Positions 10,563 to 22,791 of a stretch of DNA of 64,000 nt are shown one piece after another. The stretch's first letter is position 1. Each line of letters opens with the position of its first letter. The position numbers were made by a program, and so were the translations under genes. The notes under the pieces were generated by a model. It was not told where the DNA came from, did not search any database, and saw only the letters and a list, made by a program, of their open reading frames with translations. Location: NCBI RefSeq assembly GCF_003073045.1, contig NC_037596.1:14573012-14637011 (forward strand). Reading direction: 5' to 3'. This DNA comes from Pomacea canaliculata (lineage: Eukaryota; Mollusca; Gastropoda; Architaenioglossa; Ampullariidae).

Positions 10563-12557
10563 TCAGCACCATCCGGGTGTCCAGGCCCCACCCCAGTACT
10601 GCGGCTTTCCGGCCGCTACGTTCGTCACCTGCAGTGACGGGGACATGTTGAGTCTCAGGTGGTCCAGTTTGTTCTTCATGTACAGGAAGACTTTCTTCAT
10701 GTCTTCCCGAGGGCTGATGTCCGTCGTCTCTGTCGGGTCGACCTCCAGGTCATACAGTCTGTACAGCTTGGTGTAGTTCGACAGCGGAGGCTCCTGTACA
10801 CCTGGTGGGGGGTTGTACCAGCCACCTACAGCACGCAACGTAGACACGGTCAGACAGAGAAATATATGGAAACAAATATTTGTATCTTATTTGTTCAGTT
10901 CTTTTATAGTCACTAACATTCATAAACGGTTCCTCCTGCATCTCTCTTCTTCTCTCTCTCTCTCACACACACACTCACATACCTGGATAGCCTGGGTTCC
11001 TCCAGGTCAGCTTGTAATTTTTGTAACGGATTGCAGATCGGTTTTTGACGTCATTGATGTCGTAGACAAACTCCTGCCGTGGGCTGACTTTATTGGTTGA
11101 GATGCTGTCCCAAAGGTCAATGCCATCTATATCAGGAATTGTTGCGTTGCCACCGGCCAGCCGTACAAGGGTCGGGTACCTGTTTTTGCCAGGTAAAAAT
11201 CACGATCTATTTGAAGAGATATTTATTTATTCTTGTTTCTTTAAGTTCCAGCTACTTTGAATTAGTTAAATATCATACATCTAACACCTGAAACTCTCTT
11301 ATATAAATATAAAGAGTTAATGAGATATGTTTGAGAAGTAGAATCATCATCATCATACTCAGAAGATATTTTGATATTTGACACCGTTTCAATACTGTAA
11401 AAGCATAATTTAATAGATACTTTCGCCAGTAATATCCATCCAAGCTCAGGGAACTGTCTTTAGTGTATGTAGTAATAAAATATGGTGATGGTTTTATTGT
11501 CACACGTGTTAGAAATTATTTTTATTTACTAAACAAGAGTAGTTTTTATTGAAATGATAAGATTCATTTTCTAAGTGGGACACAAAACTTACCAGTCAAC
11601 AGCATGGACAAGTCCGCTGTATGAAGAGTTTGGCCTCAGCAGAGTCTTGCTGTGTAGGAAACTTGTGACTTTGGTTCCTCCTTCCCACAGAGTCAGCTTG
11701 CTCCCCCTCAGCGGCCAGTTGCTGGAGCCATTCATGACGGGCCCTCCATTGTCCGAGGTGAAGAAGATGAGCAGGTTGTCCATGTAGCCAAGCTCTTCCA
11801 GCACGCGCGTGATGTTACCGATGCCCTCGTCCATGGCCGCCCCCATCCCACAACGCAACTTCCGGTCTTCAGACGCAGTGACGTTCGCGCAGAATTTGTT
11901 GACGTAGTGCTCAGGCACTTGGTGTGGGCCGTGAACTGCCTGATAGGACAGGTAGATGAAGAGAGGCTGTGAGCGGTTGTGGGTCCTAAGGATGTCGATG
12001 GTTCTCTGAGTGTACAGGTGTGTGGAGTAGGTGCCATTGGCGGACCAAACCGGTCTGTCGTTGAAGACCAGGTCGTAGCCGCCCCAGTGTCCAGTGTGGG
12101 TGAAGTAGTCGGCGTAGCCGTTGTACATGCCGTAGAAGGAGTCGAACCCTCGTCGTGTGGGTGTCATGTCCCAGCGACAGAAGCCCAGATGCCACTTGCC
12201 CACCATGTGAGTGGTGTAACCGAGCTCCTTCAGACTCTGCGGCAACATCTTCTTGTCTAACGGCACGGAGATGTTCTGGAGAGTCTGAAACACGGAATTT
12301 TGAATTCCCATCCGAAACGGGTAGATACCCGTTAACATAGCAGCTCTTGAAGGGGTGCAGGACGGTTGTGTATACTCGTTGGTCAGCTCCACCCCTTCCG
12401 CCATCAGACGATCCAGGTTTGGAGTGTACATGGAAGGATCTCTCCACCCGACGTCAGCCCACCCTAGGTCATCGGAAACCATGAAGAGTATGTGGGGAGG
12501 AGATGCTGTCGTCAACGACGACAGAACCATGAAGATGAAAAATGATTGAACTGTCAT
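10563..12557 (-). CDS. Arylsulfatase B-like gene B
   Basis: Three exons (12557-11593, 11179-10983, 10825-10563; 965+197+263 bases) join in frame to a 474-residue protein. Residues 1-19 form a signal peptide. The formylglycine site is Cys67 in CTPSR. Metal ligands are expected at Asp29, Asp30 and the DN of FTSDNGGP, and catalytic residues in HMVGKWHLG and GSKLTLWEGG. The protein ends in GGAWTPGWC. The family (human arylsulfatase B and relatives) hydrolyses sulfate esters of glycans in lysosomes or after secretion; the substrate here is unknown. The first intron splits the Trp codon of VDW and the second splits a Gly codon before GWYNPPPG. ATTAAA on the minus strand near 10444 could be the poly(A) signal. 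All catalytic residues are present and no damage is seen, so I regard it as functional. It lies tail to tail with gene A and head to head with gene C. Confidence 0.92.
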
Positions 12558-14190
12558 GCCGAACTCACGAGCTGCTGTCTGGAGAAAAAAAATACATTAG
12601 AACATCAGGGTAGATTATCTATCTTAAACTTGTATAGATGAATTTTAAGAGAAGAAGTAAACTCTGGATTGAACTAAGTTTTTTGTATAAATGAGCATAG
12701 ATGTGCAGTGGATTCACTGACAAACATATATTTTACAAACAGAACTTCAACAAAACTTACTCTTAACAACATGTAGTAATAATGTCCGGGTAGCTAGATA
12801 TACCTACCCACCTGGTGTGTCTGTTGGTCTGTCAGAAGCTTGCGATTCCAATAAGAACTACCAACGCAGGAGCTGAATAAATAAAGAGCCTTCCTCCCAC
12901 TCTCTCTTGCCAAACTGACCAACCAACGATGTTTTATCCTTTCTTAATATCCTGTTAGTTTATTATTCTATCAAGTAATATCTTTGATACCCACTCACCC
13001 TTCCCACCAGCTTTTCTCTTTCCTATTTATACCTGCGTTTAGGAAAGACTGTCCCCTGGTTCATTTTTCTCCCCGGTGAATTTGCACCCACAGATAAATA
13101 ATGTAAGAAGGAGTGGCCTGTTTAAATAAGCGGAAGTGGGTGAACATAGATTAATTTACTCCTGGATTTTTTCTTAGGGAAATTTTATATAAATATTTCA
13201 GTAGGTTTGTGGAAGAAAAACTGTGAGATGACATTGCTGTGATTATCGTATTCACGGTTTGTTAGGAGCAACAAATTTCTCGACAGACCGCAAAGAGTTT
13301 TTATTTACAATCTTGTTTTCCTGTTTAGAGTACACATTGAAGTGGCCATTATTTCTCTTTGTGTTGTCAACCTTCCAAGTTTAAAGATTGGTTATTTTTG
13401 CGACTGAGGTATGAAAATCTGAATGAAACAGGATGTGAGTGTGGAGTACCTAGAGCGTGTCTGTTGTGGTCTGACTTGTTTGTTTATCACTGACAGTAGG
13501 GAGGAAAACAGAGACACGGGGAACAGTCTCACTTACCCACTTTCTCAACTGGTTTGTAGAACTTTGAGGACCACGTGGGCAGGCAGGATTTGCGTATTTC
13601 ACGAGTATTATTTTATAAACAAGTCTCCATGTTTGATTGAACACATGCGCGATGTTAATACAATTCTTTGTAGTAAACATGTTTTTCTGTGATGGTGATG
13701 AAGGTAGGCTTAAATGAATTAAGAAAGGGTAGAGATTATTCATTCAAATTTTGAGGAGTTGTCAAGTTAATACTGGGAAATTGTGGAGCATATTATTGTG
13801 CTGTGCTCAGCCCAGACTTTTGAAAAAAAAAAATGCTGTGCTCTTGTACACCTTGAAATTTTACTACAACACTCAATAATAATCATCAGAAGGTAAAACC
13901 AGACAAAATTATTTGCAATTTTGTAGGAGAAACTTCTAGGGTAAAGCTATATAAATCATCATTACTGTACAGAGAAATTTTTCATGGTGATCTTTTCTCG
14001 TGATAGTCCTCGTTTGGCCGAAGATATTTCTGTTTCTAAATTCCTGGTAATTCTCAGTATATTCTCGTATCTAGAATGTGTGTGTCAATAACTTGGTCTG
14101 AGACAGAAATGCTAGCTCTGGTTTTGGAGATTTGTATCACATTGTCCTGAGGTCAAATATCTGTGTTCTGATAACTACGGAAAGTAAGTA
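12558..14190. other. Intergenic stretch between gene B and tRNA-Asn
   Basis: This is the 5' flank of gene B. A minus-strand 3' splice site (CTGTCTGG-type sequence just above 12575) may mark a 5' UTR intron. I see no other coding region, and no long repeats. Confidence 0.4.
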
Positions 14191-14196
14191 GTCTCT

Positions 14197-14257
<61 letters not shown>

Positions 14258-14264
14258 AGGGACG
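14191..14264 (+). tRNA. tRNA-Asn (GTT)
   Basis: A 74-base cloverleaf. The acceptor stem is GTCTCTG pairing with CAGGGAC plus G discriminator. The D arm carries box A (TGGCGCAATCGG), the anticodon loop is CTGTTAA with anticodon GTT, and the T arm GGTGG-TTCAAGC-CCACC carries box B. From memory it differs from the common animal tRNA-Asn by one T-loop base. There is no intron and CCA is not encoded. A run of T at 14272-14279 serves as the Pol III terminator. It looks functional. Confidence 0.96.
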
Positions 14265-14271
14265 ACAAGTG

Positions 14272-14279
14272 ATTTTTTT
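14272..14279 (+). terminator. Pol III T-run terminator of tRNA-Asn
   Basis: A run of T residues starts eight bases after the tRNA 3' end, as expected for RNA polymerase III termination. Confidence 0.75.
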
Positions 14280-14319
14280 TATCGATCACGCCTTGTGAAA
14301 GCCGACCAACAATTTAACA

Positions 14320-14515
14320 AGACAAGCTTTGGACTGGAACTCACAGGGGAGGCCCAGGGTTGGGAGACCCAGACAGACATGGAGAGTCAACAGAGAGACG
14401 AAGACAGCTGGCATGACATGCTCCCAACTTGGAAAGGACCCCAGTACCTGGTCCGATGTCTGGGTGTGGTTGCGGCCCTGGGGCGATCAAAGACGAGCAC
14501 TCATTGTTGTTTAAA
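14320..14515 (+). mobile_element. LINE 3' tail fragment
   Basis: One frame reads RVGRPRQTWRVNRETKTAGM followed by SQLGKDPSTWSD. This resembles the extreme C-terminus of molluscan LINE polyproteins (GRPRxTWRRxxxxE...W.....A..R..W). It is short, starts about 55 bases after the tRNA and lacks the conserved terminal residues. Insertion next to Pol III genes is common for mobile DNA, but no duplication of target bases is visible. Confidence 0.55.
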
Positions 14516-14559
14516 AGAATTATTAGAAGCACATTTTTTTGGATAGAACGGCACATCCT

Positions 14560-16493
14560 ATTCCATAAAACACCTTTTTAGCTTTAGATAGGTAATAGCT
14601 ATTTTAATGGTCGTATAAACAATACTGAATATCTCCAGATTGTCTTTAGTCTTCAGAGTACGTGTATAAGGACAATGAAAACTGCAATGAAAATTCTTTA
14701 TTATGTAATACCCGCTTAAGCAGAAGTAAATCCCCAGGGTTTATTTTCTCCTGGCCTGAATAAGTAACTGCAGATAGCTTCTGACAGCCGAGAGGCTAAG
14801 TTTTAACAAGGATACATTAATTTAATGTGTGAGTGTGTGAGAGACAGACAGAGAGATATGTTGTAGGGAGGGGGACAGAAAGGGGTGGGTAGTGGAGATA
14901 GGAAGTTGCGAGGCGGAGAAAGTGGGCCTGGGATATAATTTTATACAACAGCTGACACATTACAGTCGAATAAATTATTAACGTGGAAGCCATGACATTT
15001 TAAGAGGTGGAGTGGTTGACATATAGAGACAAAAACAGTGCGAGGTATGGTTAGCATTCAGCTTGTGAAGACGGTCGAGTTGGCTGGTCCTCGGCCATAT
15101 CTCCCCGGACTTTGAGAGCAAGCACCTGCAGGTAGGTACCACTGTGTGAAGGTGTCGGTGTGTCAGACAGGTACCAATGTACCAGACTGTTGTTTGGGGA
15201 CTTTCTTTTAAAAAAAAATAATTACTATCATTACCAACGTGCTTTTTCATCAGGCCAACCGCACGTATTAAATGAATAACGAGTCATTTTTTTCTTAACA
15301 AAATTGTAGTTTAGAAAATAATAGAATGGAATAGAAAGACGATATAATTAACGGTCACCACCTAGCGCTTGACTTCTCAGAGACACTGATGATGGGGGAT
15401 CTGAGGCTGATTTTCCCTAGCAATGTGCAGTCATCACAGTTTGTAAAAAAATCAAAAAAATTTCAAATAAGTGTATAAAAGCTAGTTTTACAAATTTCTT
15501 TTTGAATTTTTATGATTTTTATATAGATTCCGCTTATTAATTTCAGTGCAGTATTTGGCCCTTATCCTAGAAAGAAAAAAAAATGCTGATCCAAGAATTG
15601 GCAAGATAGAAGGGGCCTGGTCTTGTCCCCAAGAGGCAGCGCGAGTGTTTACGACTTCTCTCCTTTAGAGGCGACATCTTTTTTTTCTAATATTCGGGAG
15701 ATATATCTATATACCCTCGGGAAACGACTTTATTACTCAGTATCTGGTCATAATTTCTGATACAGGATCAAGCTTTGTTTCATTCGCAACAATATTTTTT
15801 GAGTCCAAAAGAAAATAGTTTATAACAACTTCCTGTCAGTGTTCCAGAGAATTAAAACATCATCATTATTGTTACTGCCCTTGAGAGTTTGATCTCGACT
15901 AACAGCATTCATATAGCAGATCGACAGTTTTCAAAAATAATACAATTAGAACCGATGTAGATCAAGAAAAACGATGACTAATATTTTTACTTATTGTCTT
16001 ATTGTGTAAAGAGTGTCCTTACCATGTCTGTGAAGACACATGAAGGAAACACAACTCATGTCGGAGTTGACATCGAAAAGTTGTTTACGCTGGAGCTTGA
16101 ATAAAAAGCAAACAATAACAACTCTGTCATCAGATTCGCCCCTGAAGGTCCGCTGGCAAATACTTTGATCATTCAAGCGGATCACTTAGTATTGCTATTA
16201 AGGGGTCTCGTACTTTAAGCTGTTTTTTGAAAATATTCGCTTAACCTAATATTGTGGCTTTCAAGATGTTGACGATAAAAGATGGGGGTAAATTAAAAAT
16301 GCATTGCATCCCCTTCCTCCCCACCAAAAAAAAAAATTCCCTTATTTTTCCGCTTTCTGGTTTAAGTCATCACAGTGCCAGCCTTGACAATGACCCCGAA
16401 GAAAGTACTCTATCCTGTATATATCTTTTGTTTATCTTGTTTTATTTCACCAGAGTACACCAGAGGTAGCCTGTGGTAGAGACGGTCGGTAGC
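14560..16493. other. Intergenic stretch upstream of gene C
   Basis: No gene recognised. It contains AT-rich tracts, purine runs (14825-14900) and an A-run near 16325. The sequence just upstream of 16494 is the 5' flank of gene C. A reading frame open from 16473 starts at GTG, so I use the first ATG at 16494. Confidence 0.5.
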
Positions 16494-18604
16494 ATGCTAC
16501 TTCAAGCGTTTTTCCTTTCGACACTAATGTCGTTGTCGATGACCACGTCGCCTCCTCACATCATGATGATCGTCTCCGATGACCTCGGCTGGGCCGATGT
16601 CGGGTGGAGGGATCGCTCCATGTACACTCCAAATCTGGATCGCTTGAAGGCTGAAGGGGTGGAGCTGACTAACGCGTATGCACAGCCCACGTGCACCCCT
16701 TCTCGTGCTGCTTTCCTCACAGGCATCTACCCGTTTCGTATGGGCATTCAAGACTCCGTGTTCAGCGCCCTGGAGAACATCTCCGTGCCGCTGGACAAGA
16801 AGATGTTGCAGCAGAGTCTGAAGGAGGTCGGTTACGCCACTCACATGGTGGGCAAGTGGCACCTGGGTTTCTGTCGCTGGGACATGACACCCACACGACG
16901 AGGGTTCGACTCCTTCTACGGCATGTACAACGGCTACTCCGACTACTTCACCCACACTGGACACTGGAACGGCTACGACCTGGTCTTCAACGACAGACCG
17001 GTGTGGTCCGCCAATGGCACCTACTCCACACACCTGTACACACAGAGAACCATCGACATCCTTAGGACCCACAACCGCTCACAGCCTCTCTTCATCTACC
17101 TGGCTTATCAGGCCGTTCATGGGCCACTTGAAGTGCCTGAGCACTACGTCAACAATTTCTGCTCTGGCGTCACCACATCTGAAGACCGGAAGTTGCATTG
17201 TGGAATGGGGGCGGCCATGGACGAGGGCATCGGTAACATCACGCGCGTGCTGGAAGAGCTGGGTTACATGGACAACCTGCTCATCTTCTTCACCTCGGAC
17301 AACGGCGGGCCTGTGAACACTGGCTCCAGCAACTGGCCGCTGAGGGGGAGCAAGCTGACTCTGTGGGAAGGAGGAACCAAAGTCACAAGTTTCCTACACA
17401 GCAACACACTGCTGAGGGGCAACACATCCTACAATGGTCTTGTCCACGCTGTTGACTGGTATGCTACGATTTTTTTTATTTTGAGAAATTTTGAAGAAGC
17501 TTTGATAATCTGCCATTCCTATTCTTCCTGGAATTCTTGTGAATACAAGGCAAAAGCAGTACTTTTTATTTTAAGCTGAGATTTAAAAACCATCCTGAAT
17601 GGTTTGCGTTTTTGTTTTGTTTTTTTTTTTTATTTTTTGTTTTTTTGTTTTTTTGCTTTGTTTGTTTGTTTGTTTGGTTTTTTTCCGATATAGGTAGATA
17701 CAGGCAATATAAACCTAACCTGTAAATTTCAGCTTCCAAAACCCATCCCTTAATTAATTATCCCCTACGATTAGCACCTGTAATCAACGACTGCTGGTAA
17801 AAGTGTACTACGTCACGTTGGTACACCATCCACAACATTGCCAGCCATCAATACCAATCACAATGTGACATCCACTTTTGCAGAATTCGCTTTGTTTTGT
17901 TTTTATTGGAGGTGTAGTTTTTATAGTGTTTGATCTTACCGACACGTAAGATGCACATGCGCAGGTACCCGACTTTGGTGCGAGCAGCTGGTGGCAGGAA
18001 TCTCCCCGAGAATATTGACGGCCTTGACCTTTGGGGCAGCATCTCCCGCAATGAAGTCAGCCCTCGGCAGGAGTTTGTCTACGACATCAATGATGTCAAG
18101 GACCGTGCTGCTCTCCGCTTCCAAAATTACAAGTTGACGTGGAAATACCCGGGCAACCCCGGTATGAACTTGCGTTAGTGGTTGAGATAATAAAAGAGAG
18201 CGTGCGTGTGTATGTGTGAGAGAGAGAGATAAATATGTTACCTTAAACACAATATTCATTTTTTTAGAAGTCATGAAGAACCCTATTTGGAAATATGTGA
18301 ATATATATATACATCTACTTACATTCCGTGTGTCTTAGGGGGCTGGTACAATCCGCCACCTGGGGTGAACGCACCCGCGGAGCCGAGACCAGGGAGAAAG
18401 GAGTACAGTCTGTACGACCTCAATGCCGACCCGACGGAGAGGAACGACATCAGCTCTCGCGCCGACGTCAGCAGCGTGTACGCCTCCATGGTGCGGAAGC
18501 TGGACGGCTACAGACGCCTCGTGACCCCCTCGCTACGGCCTCGTACTCTTCGCGCGGGTAGGCCGCAGCGCTGGGGTGGGGCGTGGACACCCGGATGGTG
18601 CTGA
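16494..18604 (+). CDS. Arylsulfatase B-like gene C
   Basis: Three exons (16494-17458, 17965-18161, 18339-18604; 965+197+266 bases) give an in-frame 475-residue protein with a 19-residue signal peptide closely like that of gene A. The formylglycine Cys is residue 67 (CTPSR). Metal ligands are Asp29, Asp30, Asp269 and Asn270. Active-site residues include Arg71, Lys121, His123, His209 and Lys287. The C-terminus is GGAWTPGWC. The expected reaction is hydrolysis of glycan sulfate esters in the secretory or lysosomal route; the substrate cannot be read from sequence. Exon 1 is extremely close to gene B (for example the block HMVGKWHLGFCRWDMTPTRR is shared), whereas the last exon is clearly diverged. 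AATAAA lies at 18775. Intron 1 carries T-rich low-complexity sequence near 17610-17690. The gene is intact. The ATG at 16494 is preferred because the signal peptide follows directly. Confidence 0.93.
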
Positions 18605-18774
18605 CCCCGATGACGTCGGAGGTGTATGTGGATATTACTTTAGCTTCAATATTCAGTCACTTTGTCAGATATCTAGAGTAGAGCAGACTTTTAGAAGCCT
18701 GATAAAGAGACTTTCTTGAGCTTTCTCTGGTGTAAGTATTTGAAAAACTTTCGAAAATCGTTCAACTGCATGAA

Positions 18775-18780
18775 AATAAA
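18775..18780 (+). promoter_or_regulatory. Poly(A) signal of gene C
   Basis: AATAAA about 170 bases after the gene C stop codon, followed by GT-rich sequence (AAGTGTTGGGGTT), as expected for a cleavage site. Confidence 0.65.
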
Positions 18781-18880
18781 GTGTTGGGGTTATACACTTT
18801 TGTTTTATTATTTATATTGATGTTAAGGTATATATATATATGGGTATTGGTAAGGGTGTGAGTGTGAAGAGAGATAGAGA

Positions 18881-19060
18881 CTGTAGTAGACGAGGACGAT
18901 TGGTGTTTTGCACCGAGCCAGCAACAAAGGCAGCTACCCCTGTGAACAGATGTCAAAGGCAGAAAAAGAACAGTTTGCCCGAGACAAGATCTGAACCTAG
19001 GACATCTAATCCTCACTGTACTAGTGACAGGAAGTAACCATTGCACCTCCCAGAGACTAG
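18881..19060 (-). mobile_element. tRNA-derived SINE
   Basis: On the minus strand a Pol III box A-like word (TGCAATGGTTACTTCCTGTC) is followed about 45 bases later by a box B-like word (GGTTCAGATCT), then a non-tRNA body containing GGCTCGGTGCAAAACACC. This layout is that of molluscan tRNA-related SINEs. It lies about 100 bases past the gene C poly(A) signal. Both promoter boxes carry changes, so it is probably inactive. Boundaries are approximate. Confidence 0.6.
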
Positions 19061-20847
19061 ACACATGGACAAGATGAAGCTAGGATGTAAAATGGAGTAA
19101 GATACACCTAATCTACCAACTTTCACTCCGAATATTCGTGAAACAAGTTTTCAAAACCCGAAGGACCACGAATGTGTAAAGGATATTACAGGTTTAGGAA
19201 TAAATGATTCAGATGGCATGGTAATTATCTCCGAAAGAAGAGGTCACAAGATGAGGAATTAACAGAAACCGGTCACGTGCTGCTGTGGACAAAGTGTGGG
19301 AGAATGGCATTTAGCTGGATAGACTATCGCACTTTGCTACTGACAGACAGCTGCTTCAATTTAAAGAAGAATTCGGCAGAAAAAATTAATACGTAGAAGA
19401 GAAAGAAAACTGAAGATCCCCATCCCCTAACAGTTCGAAATCGCCTTTTGGTAGAAGCTTTTTTCCTTTCAAAACACACCAGCAGCATTACCACCACCAC
19501 AACAACGAAATTAAATATTTAAAATATATATATATATGCAATAAGCAAAATTTGTAAAGAAAAGGAGATAGAAGTAGAGAGACTGAGAGTGCTATTGATA
19601 TAATAACAGCAAAGACAACGTTGATATCAATGTTGTAGCATATTTACCACTTCCCGCTTCCACAGCTTCATGTCTAATATCAAAGATGATCTTTATTATA
19701 ACTCGATTAAAACATCATTAACCACACGTTCGACAGCTATTAACTCAATCAGTGCAATCAGGGAAAAGACACTGTATGCAAATGAGGCTTGAGTCAGTGC
19801 ACGTGCATATAGACGAGAGTACAGTGGTCTCACCTTCCTAATCCGTAGCGGGGGAATGTTGGGGAGAGTGCACATGCTAATCACAGGGTCATGGTAAACA
19901 AAAGTTAATGCGGGTCACAAAATTCACAGAGTTTCACAACTCTGAATTAAAGAGGAAAAAGGAAAGAAAGAAAAAGGAGAGAAAAACAATGAGAAATCTT
20001 TAGAAAAACTAGAACGATGACAATTCGTTATTAAAAGAATTTTTTCCATTGACAGAGGCACATAGAGAAAAAAATGGCATGACGATATTGCCTCCAAGAT
20101 AAGGCGATGTAACAATGATTGTGTGACAACACATTCAACCTGAGAAAACTTCAACTCACACACACGCGCTAACACACAGACACACCCATATGCTAAATTA
20201 ATTTTCCTCACAAATCCTACTCAGACGATCATTCGCTCATATGTTGGGACAGTGTATGTATTGAATTACACGATTTAATATGTTGTCAGCCGTTCCTTTC
20301 GCTCGTATTCTAATAAAGTTTATGTCTTGACTTTAACGATTTGATCCGTTAACATGATCATTTATTCATTATTCTAGGACAGTACATAAACAAACGAAGT
20401 CATCTGCTGTGAGAGGTTATTTTCTCACATGGCAGGACATCATATGTATTGAATTTAACGATATGTTAAGGTAATCACCGTTCGCTGATATTCTAGAAGA
20501 AAGGTCTGTCACATGGTGGAAATTCTATCTCGATCAAAGGTTCAAATCGTGATGCCGGGACGGAGTTTACGTCCTTAAGATGCTTTGCGCTTCTCGACAA
20601 ACAACATCCGGGAACTGTCAGCTTCAGTCCAGCGTTAGAACTACTCCTAACAGCTTCGCCAAGCTCAGCCCACTCTGTTCTCGTGTGACCGGTCCAAATT
20701 TCAACCGGTCAAGGGACTTTCTTCTCCTACGAAAAAGTAGGCAACAATAACTTCTGCTTTGCTCATTCTGTTTCCTTTAGGCCTGAGTATCAGAGCTTTT
20801 CTGAATTGTGTTCTCTTTGTTTTCCTATGTCTTCAAAACTTTCGCAG
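19061..20847. other. Intergenic and 5' region of SRCR gene 1
   Basis: The first half shows nothing recognisable. From about 20,220 the sequence is nearly repeated upstream of SRCR gene 2 (about 24,330-24,890), so it belongs to the tandem unit. The shared part holds a probable non-coding first exon ending near 20,732 (before GTAGGC) and the word AACCGGTC, which resembles a Grainyhead-type site (weak inference). Confidence 0.5.
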
Positions 20848-20890
20848 AAACGGGATTTTTACGACACACAGTCAAATATTTCTCGACATG

Positions 20891-22791
20891 ATGGAGATAT
20901 ACCATACTACAATTACAGCTTTAGCAGTGTTGTGTCTTCTTCTAACGATTGCAGGTAAGTAGAAGACAAATTGTTTAGAAGAGTAATTTGACCATTTCAA
21001 ACAAAGTTCTTCTTCAAAAGTAACCTACGAAAGGTAAGCTACCAAAAGGTTAAAATATTTGGGAGGTGGATTATTTGTTCGCTGTGGAAAAATGGAAAAA
21101 ACAAAAACTGCTCAAGACAGTGTGGATCACTTGTAAAATAATACAAAATATTAATTGATTAAAAGTAATGTTAAAATTCTTGACTGAAAGATTCTGGTAG
21201 TATATGTATATGTATTTCTGTTTCTTTCCTATTGATTGACATAAATTTTGTGCGAAAAAATTAAATATGTTTCCCCTTATTTCTGATGTCGTCATCGTCA
21301 TCATCATTACAGTTTCGGAACCTCTGCGCGTGCGAGGGGACACAAACGTCATAGAACCTTCAGTCACAGGGGAAGAACTGGCGACACAACGAGAGTTGTT
21401 GCTGGTATTGAGGCTCATTAGCCAGGTGAGCTTCCAACTGGACGCATTCCGCGACCGCGTGTACGGCGAGCTGGAGCAGGTCAAGACACAGCAGGTGGAA
21501 ATCCTAACAGGCATCGCTGACATTCAGAACCGCCTGAAAGGAGGGAGCGGCGTCCCCACCATCCCAACAGTTCCCACCACCACGCCTTCATCCAGCAACT
21601 GTACGACTGACTCTTTGGTTTCCGTTTATTGAACAGGAGGGATGCAGTTTAAAGGAATAAAAACAGTTGTTAGAGCTAAAACATAAATCTGGGAGAATAA
21701 GAAAGACATTTCTGTGAAAAGACTGGATTAATCGACTATAGGCCTTTTCGTTGACTTAACAATGTGTTGGACAATACCTTCAGTTATATCTTTACTAAAT
21801 AGGATCTGTTATATTAAATATTACATCAACAAGAAAATCAAATCTAATGCACGTTAATCTCAGGCAATCAAACCACACGAGAAAATGACTAAACAGACGT
21901 GTGTACGTTGTTTGTTATTATATTTAACTTCGAAGAATGATACATACGAACTGATTACTTCACCTACGTCTGGTTTGTCATGTTCGCAGCTTTTATCCGA
22001 CTTGTCAACGGCAGCAACCCGTTAGAAGGGCGCGTGGAGGTGCTGGTTGGGCAGGTATGGGGCACAGTGTGTGACCTTAGATGGGACAGAAATGAAGCTG
22101 GCGTGGTCTGCAGCATGCTGGGATACAGCAGGTGAGACATGAGCTTTCTACCATGACAAAATCAACTAAGATCAACTAACTGATTTCTTTCTTCAAAACT
22201 TTCCTTTCTTTTACACACATACACACACATGTATAAAATATACACTCAATGTAAAATGTGAGCTCGCGTCAAACAGGTCACAAAAAAGAAGCTGAGGTCA
22301 TTTGTCTTTTTTCTCTCATCTCACTCATCGAAAAGTAGTTCTCACGAAGGTGATAGGTGTAGACAGATGTTGATCGACTTCTGATTAGCACTACTGTTGT
22401 CAATTAACTGATTTCTGAATCGATTCATGGTTTCACTTACAGAAAAAAGTGCCCAGACATCTCAAACCAACTTGTCCAACCGACCCGATGATTAATCGCT
22501 CTCAGGACATTAACTTGCCCCCTTCCCCCACCACCAATACACAGACTTCTTCTGTTGCAACTGTACATTGCCAATTAAGGTAAAAAAAAAACAAAACTGT
22601 GTTTCAGAAAAAAAACCGTGGCTGTATCAAGTGCAGGATTTGGGTCGGGTTCTGGTCCTGTCATCTTCACTGGACTACTATGTCAAGGCAACGAAGTCGA
22701 CCTTTGGCTCTGCCCCATGTTATATAGCCCTTTCCAAGGTCCCTGCGGTCATTCGCAGGATGCTGGTGTGATATGTCGTCCTCTGAGCTAG
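20891..22791 (+). CDS. Secreted coiled-coil SRCR protein, copy 1
   Basis: Exons 20891-20954, 21313-21600, 21990-22131 and 22608-22791 (64+288+142+184 bases) join in frame to 225 residues. An adjacent in-frame ATG at 20888 could add one Met. The coding exon opens after a splice site at 20847. Residues 1-21 are a signal peptide. Residues about 40-97 are a heptad-rich coiled coil ([10 protein letters not shown]... to [11 protein letters not shown]). Then comes a Thr/Pro/Ser linker, and residues about 119-225 are one SRCR domain beginning [16 protein letters not shown]. Six cysteines and an intron inside the domain indicate group A. SRCR domains bind proteins or microbial surfaces, and a coiled coil would make oligomers, so soluble pattern recognition is a reasonable inference. 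This copy is the most diverged in the second half of the SRCR domain ([12 protein letters not shown]). It is the first of four tandem genes. Confidence 0.88.
21656..21661 (+). promoter_or_regulatory. Intronic poly(A) signal, SRCR copy 1
   Basis: If the donor after exon 2 (at 21601) is not used, the frame continues for ten codons ([10 protein letters not shown]) to a stop at 21630-21632. AATAAA follows 24 bases later. The same arrangement occurs in copies 2 and 3. It would yield a short secreted coiled-coil form without the SRCR domain. Confidence 0.45.

Noticed and set aside
11986-12447. 153-codon alternative frame inside sulfatase gene B exon 1
   Set aside because: Same strand, wrong frame; recurs in the paralogues only because the DNA is conserved.
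16524-17072. 182-codon open frame on the strand opposite to sulfatase gene C exon 1
   Set aside because: It is a shadow of the conserved sulfatase coding frame; similar antisense frames occur opposite genes B and E. No domain, and GC-rich third positions explain the openness.
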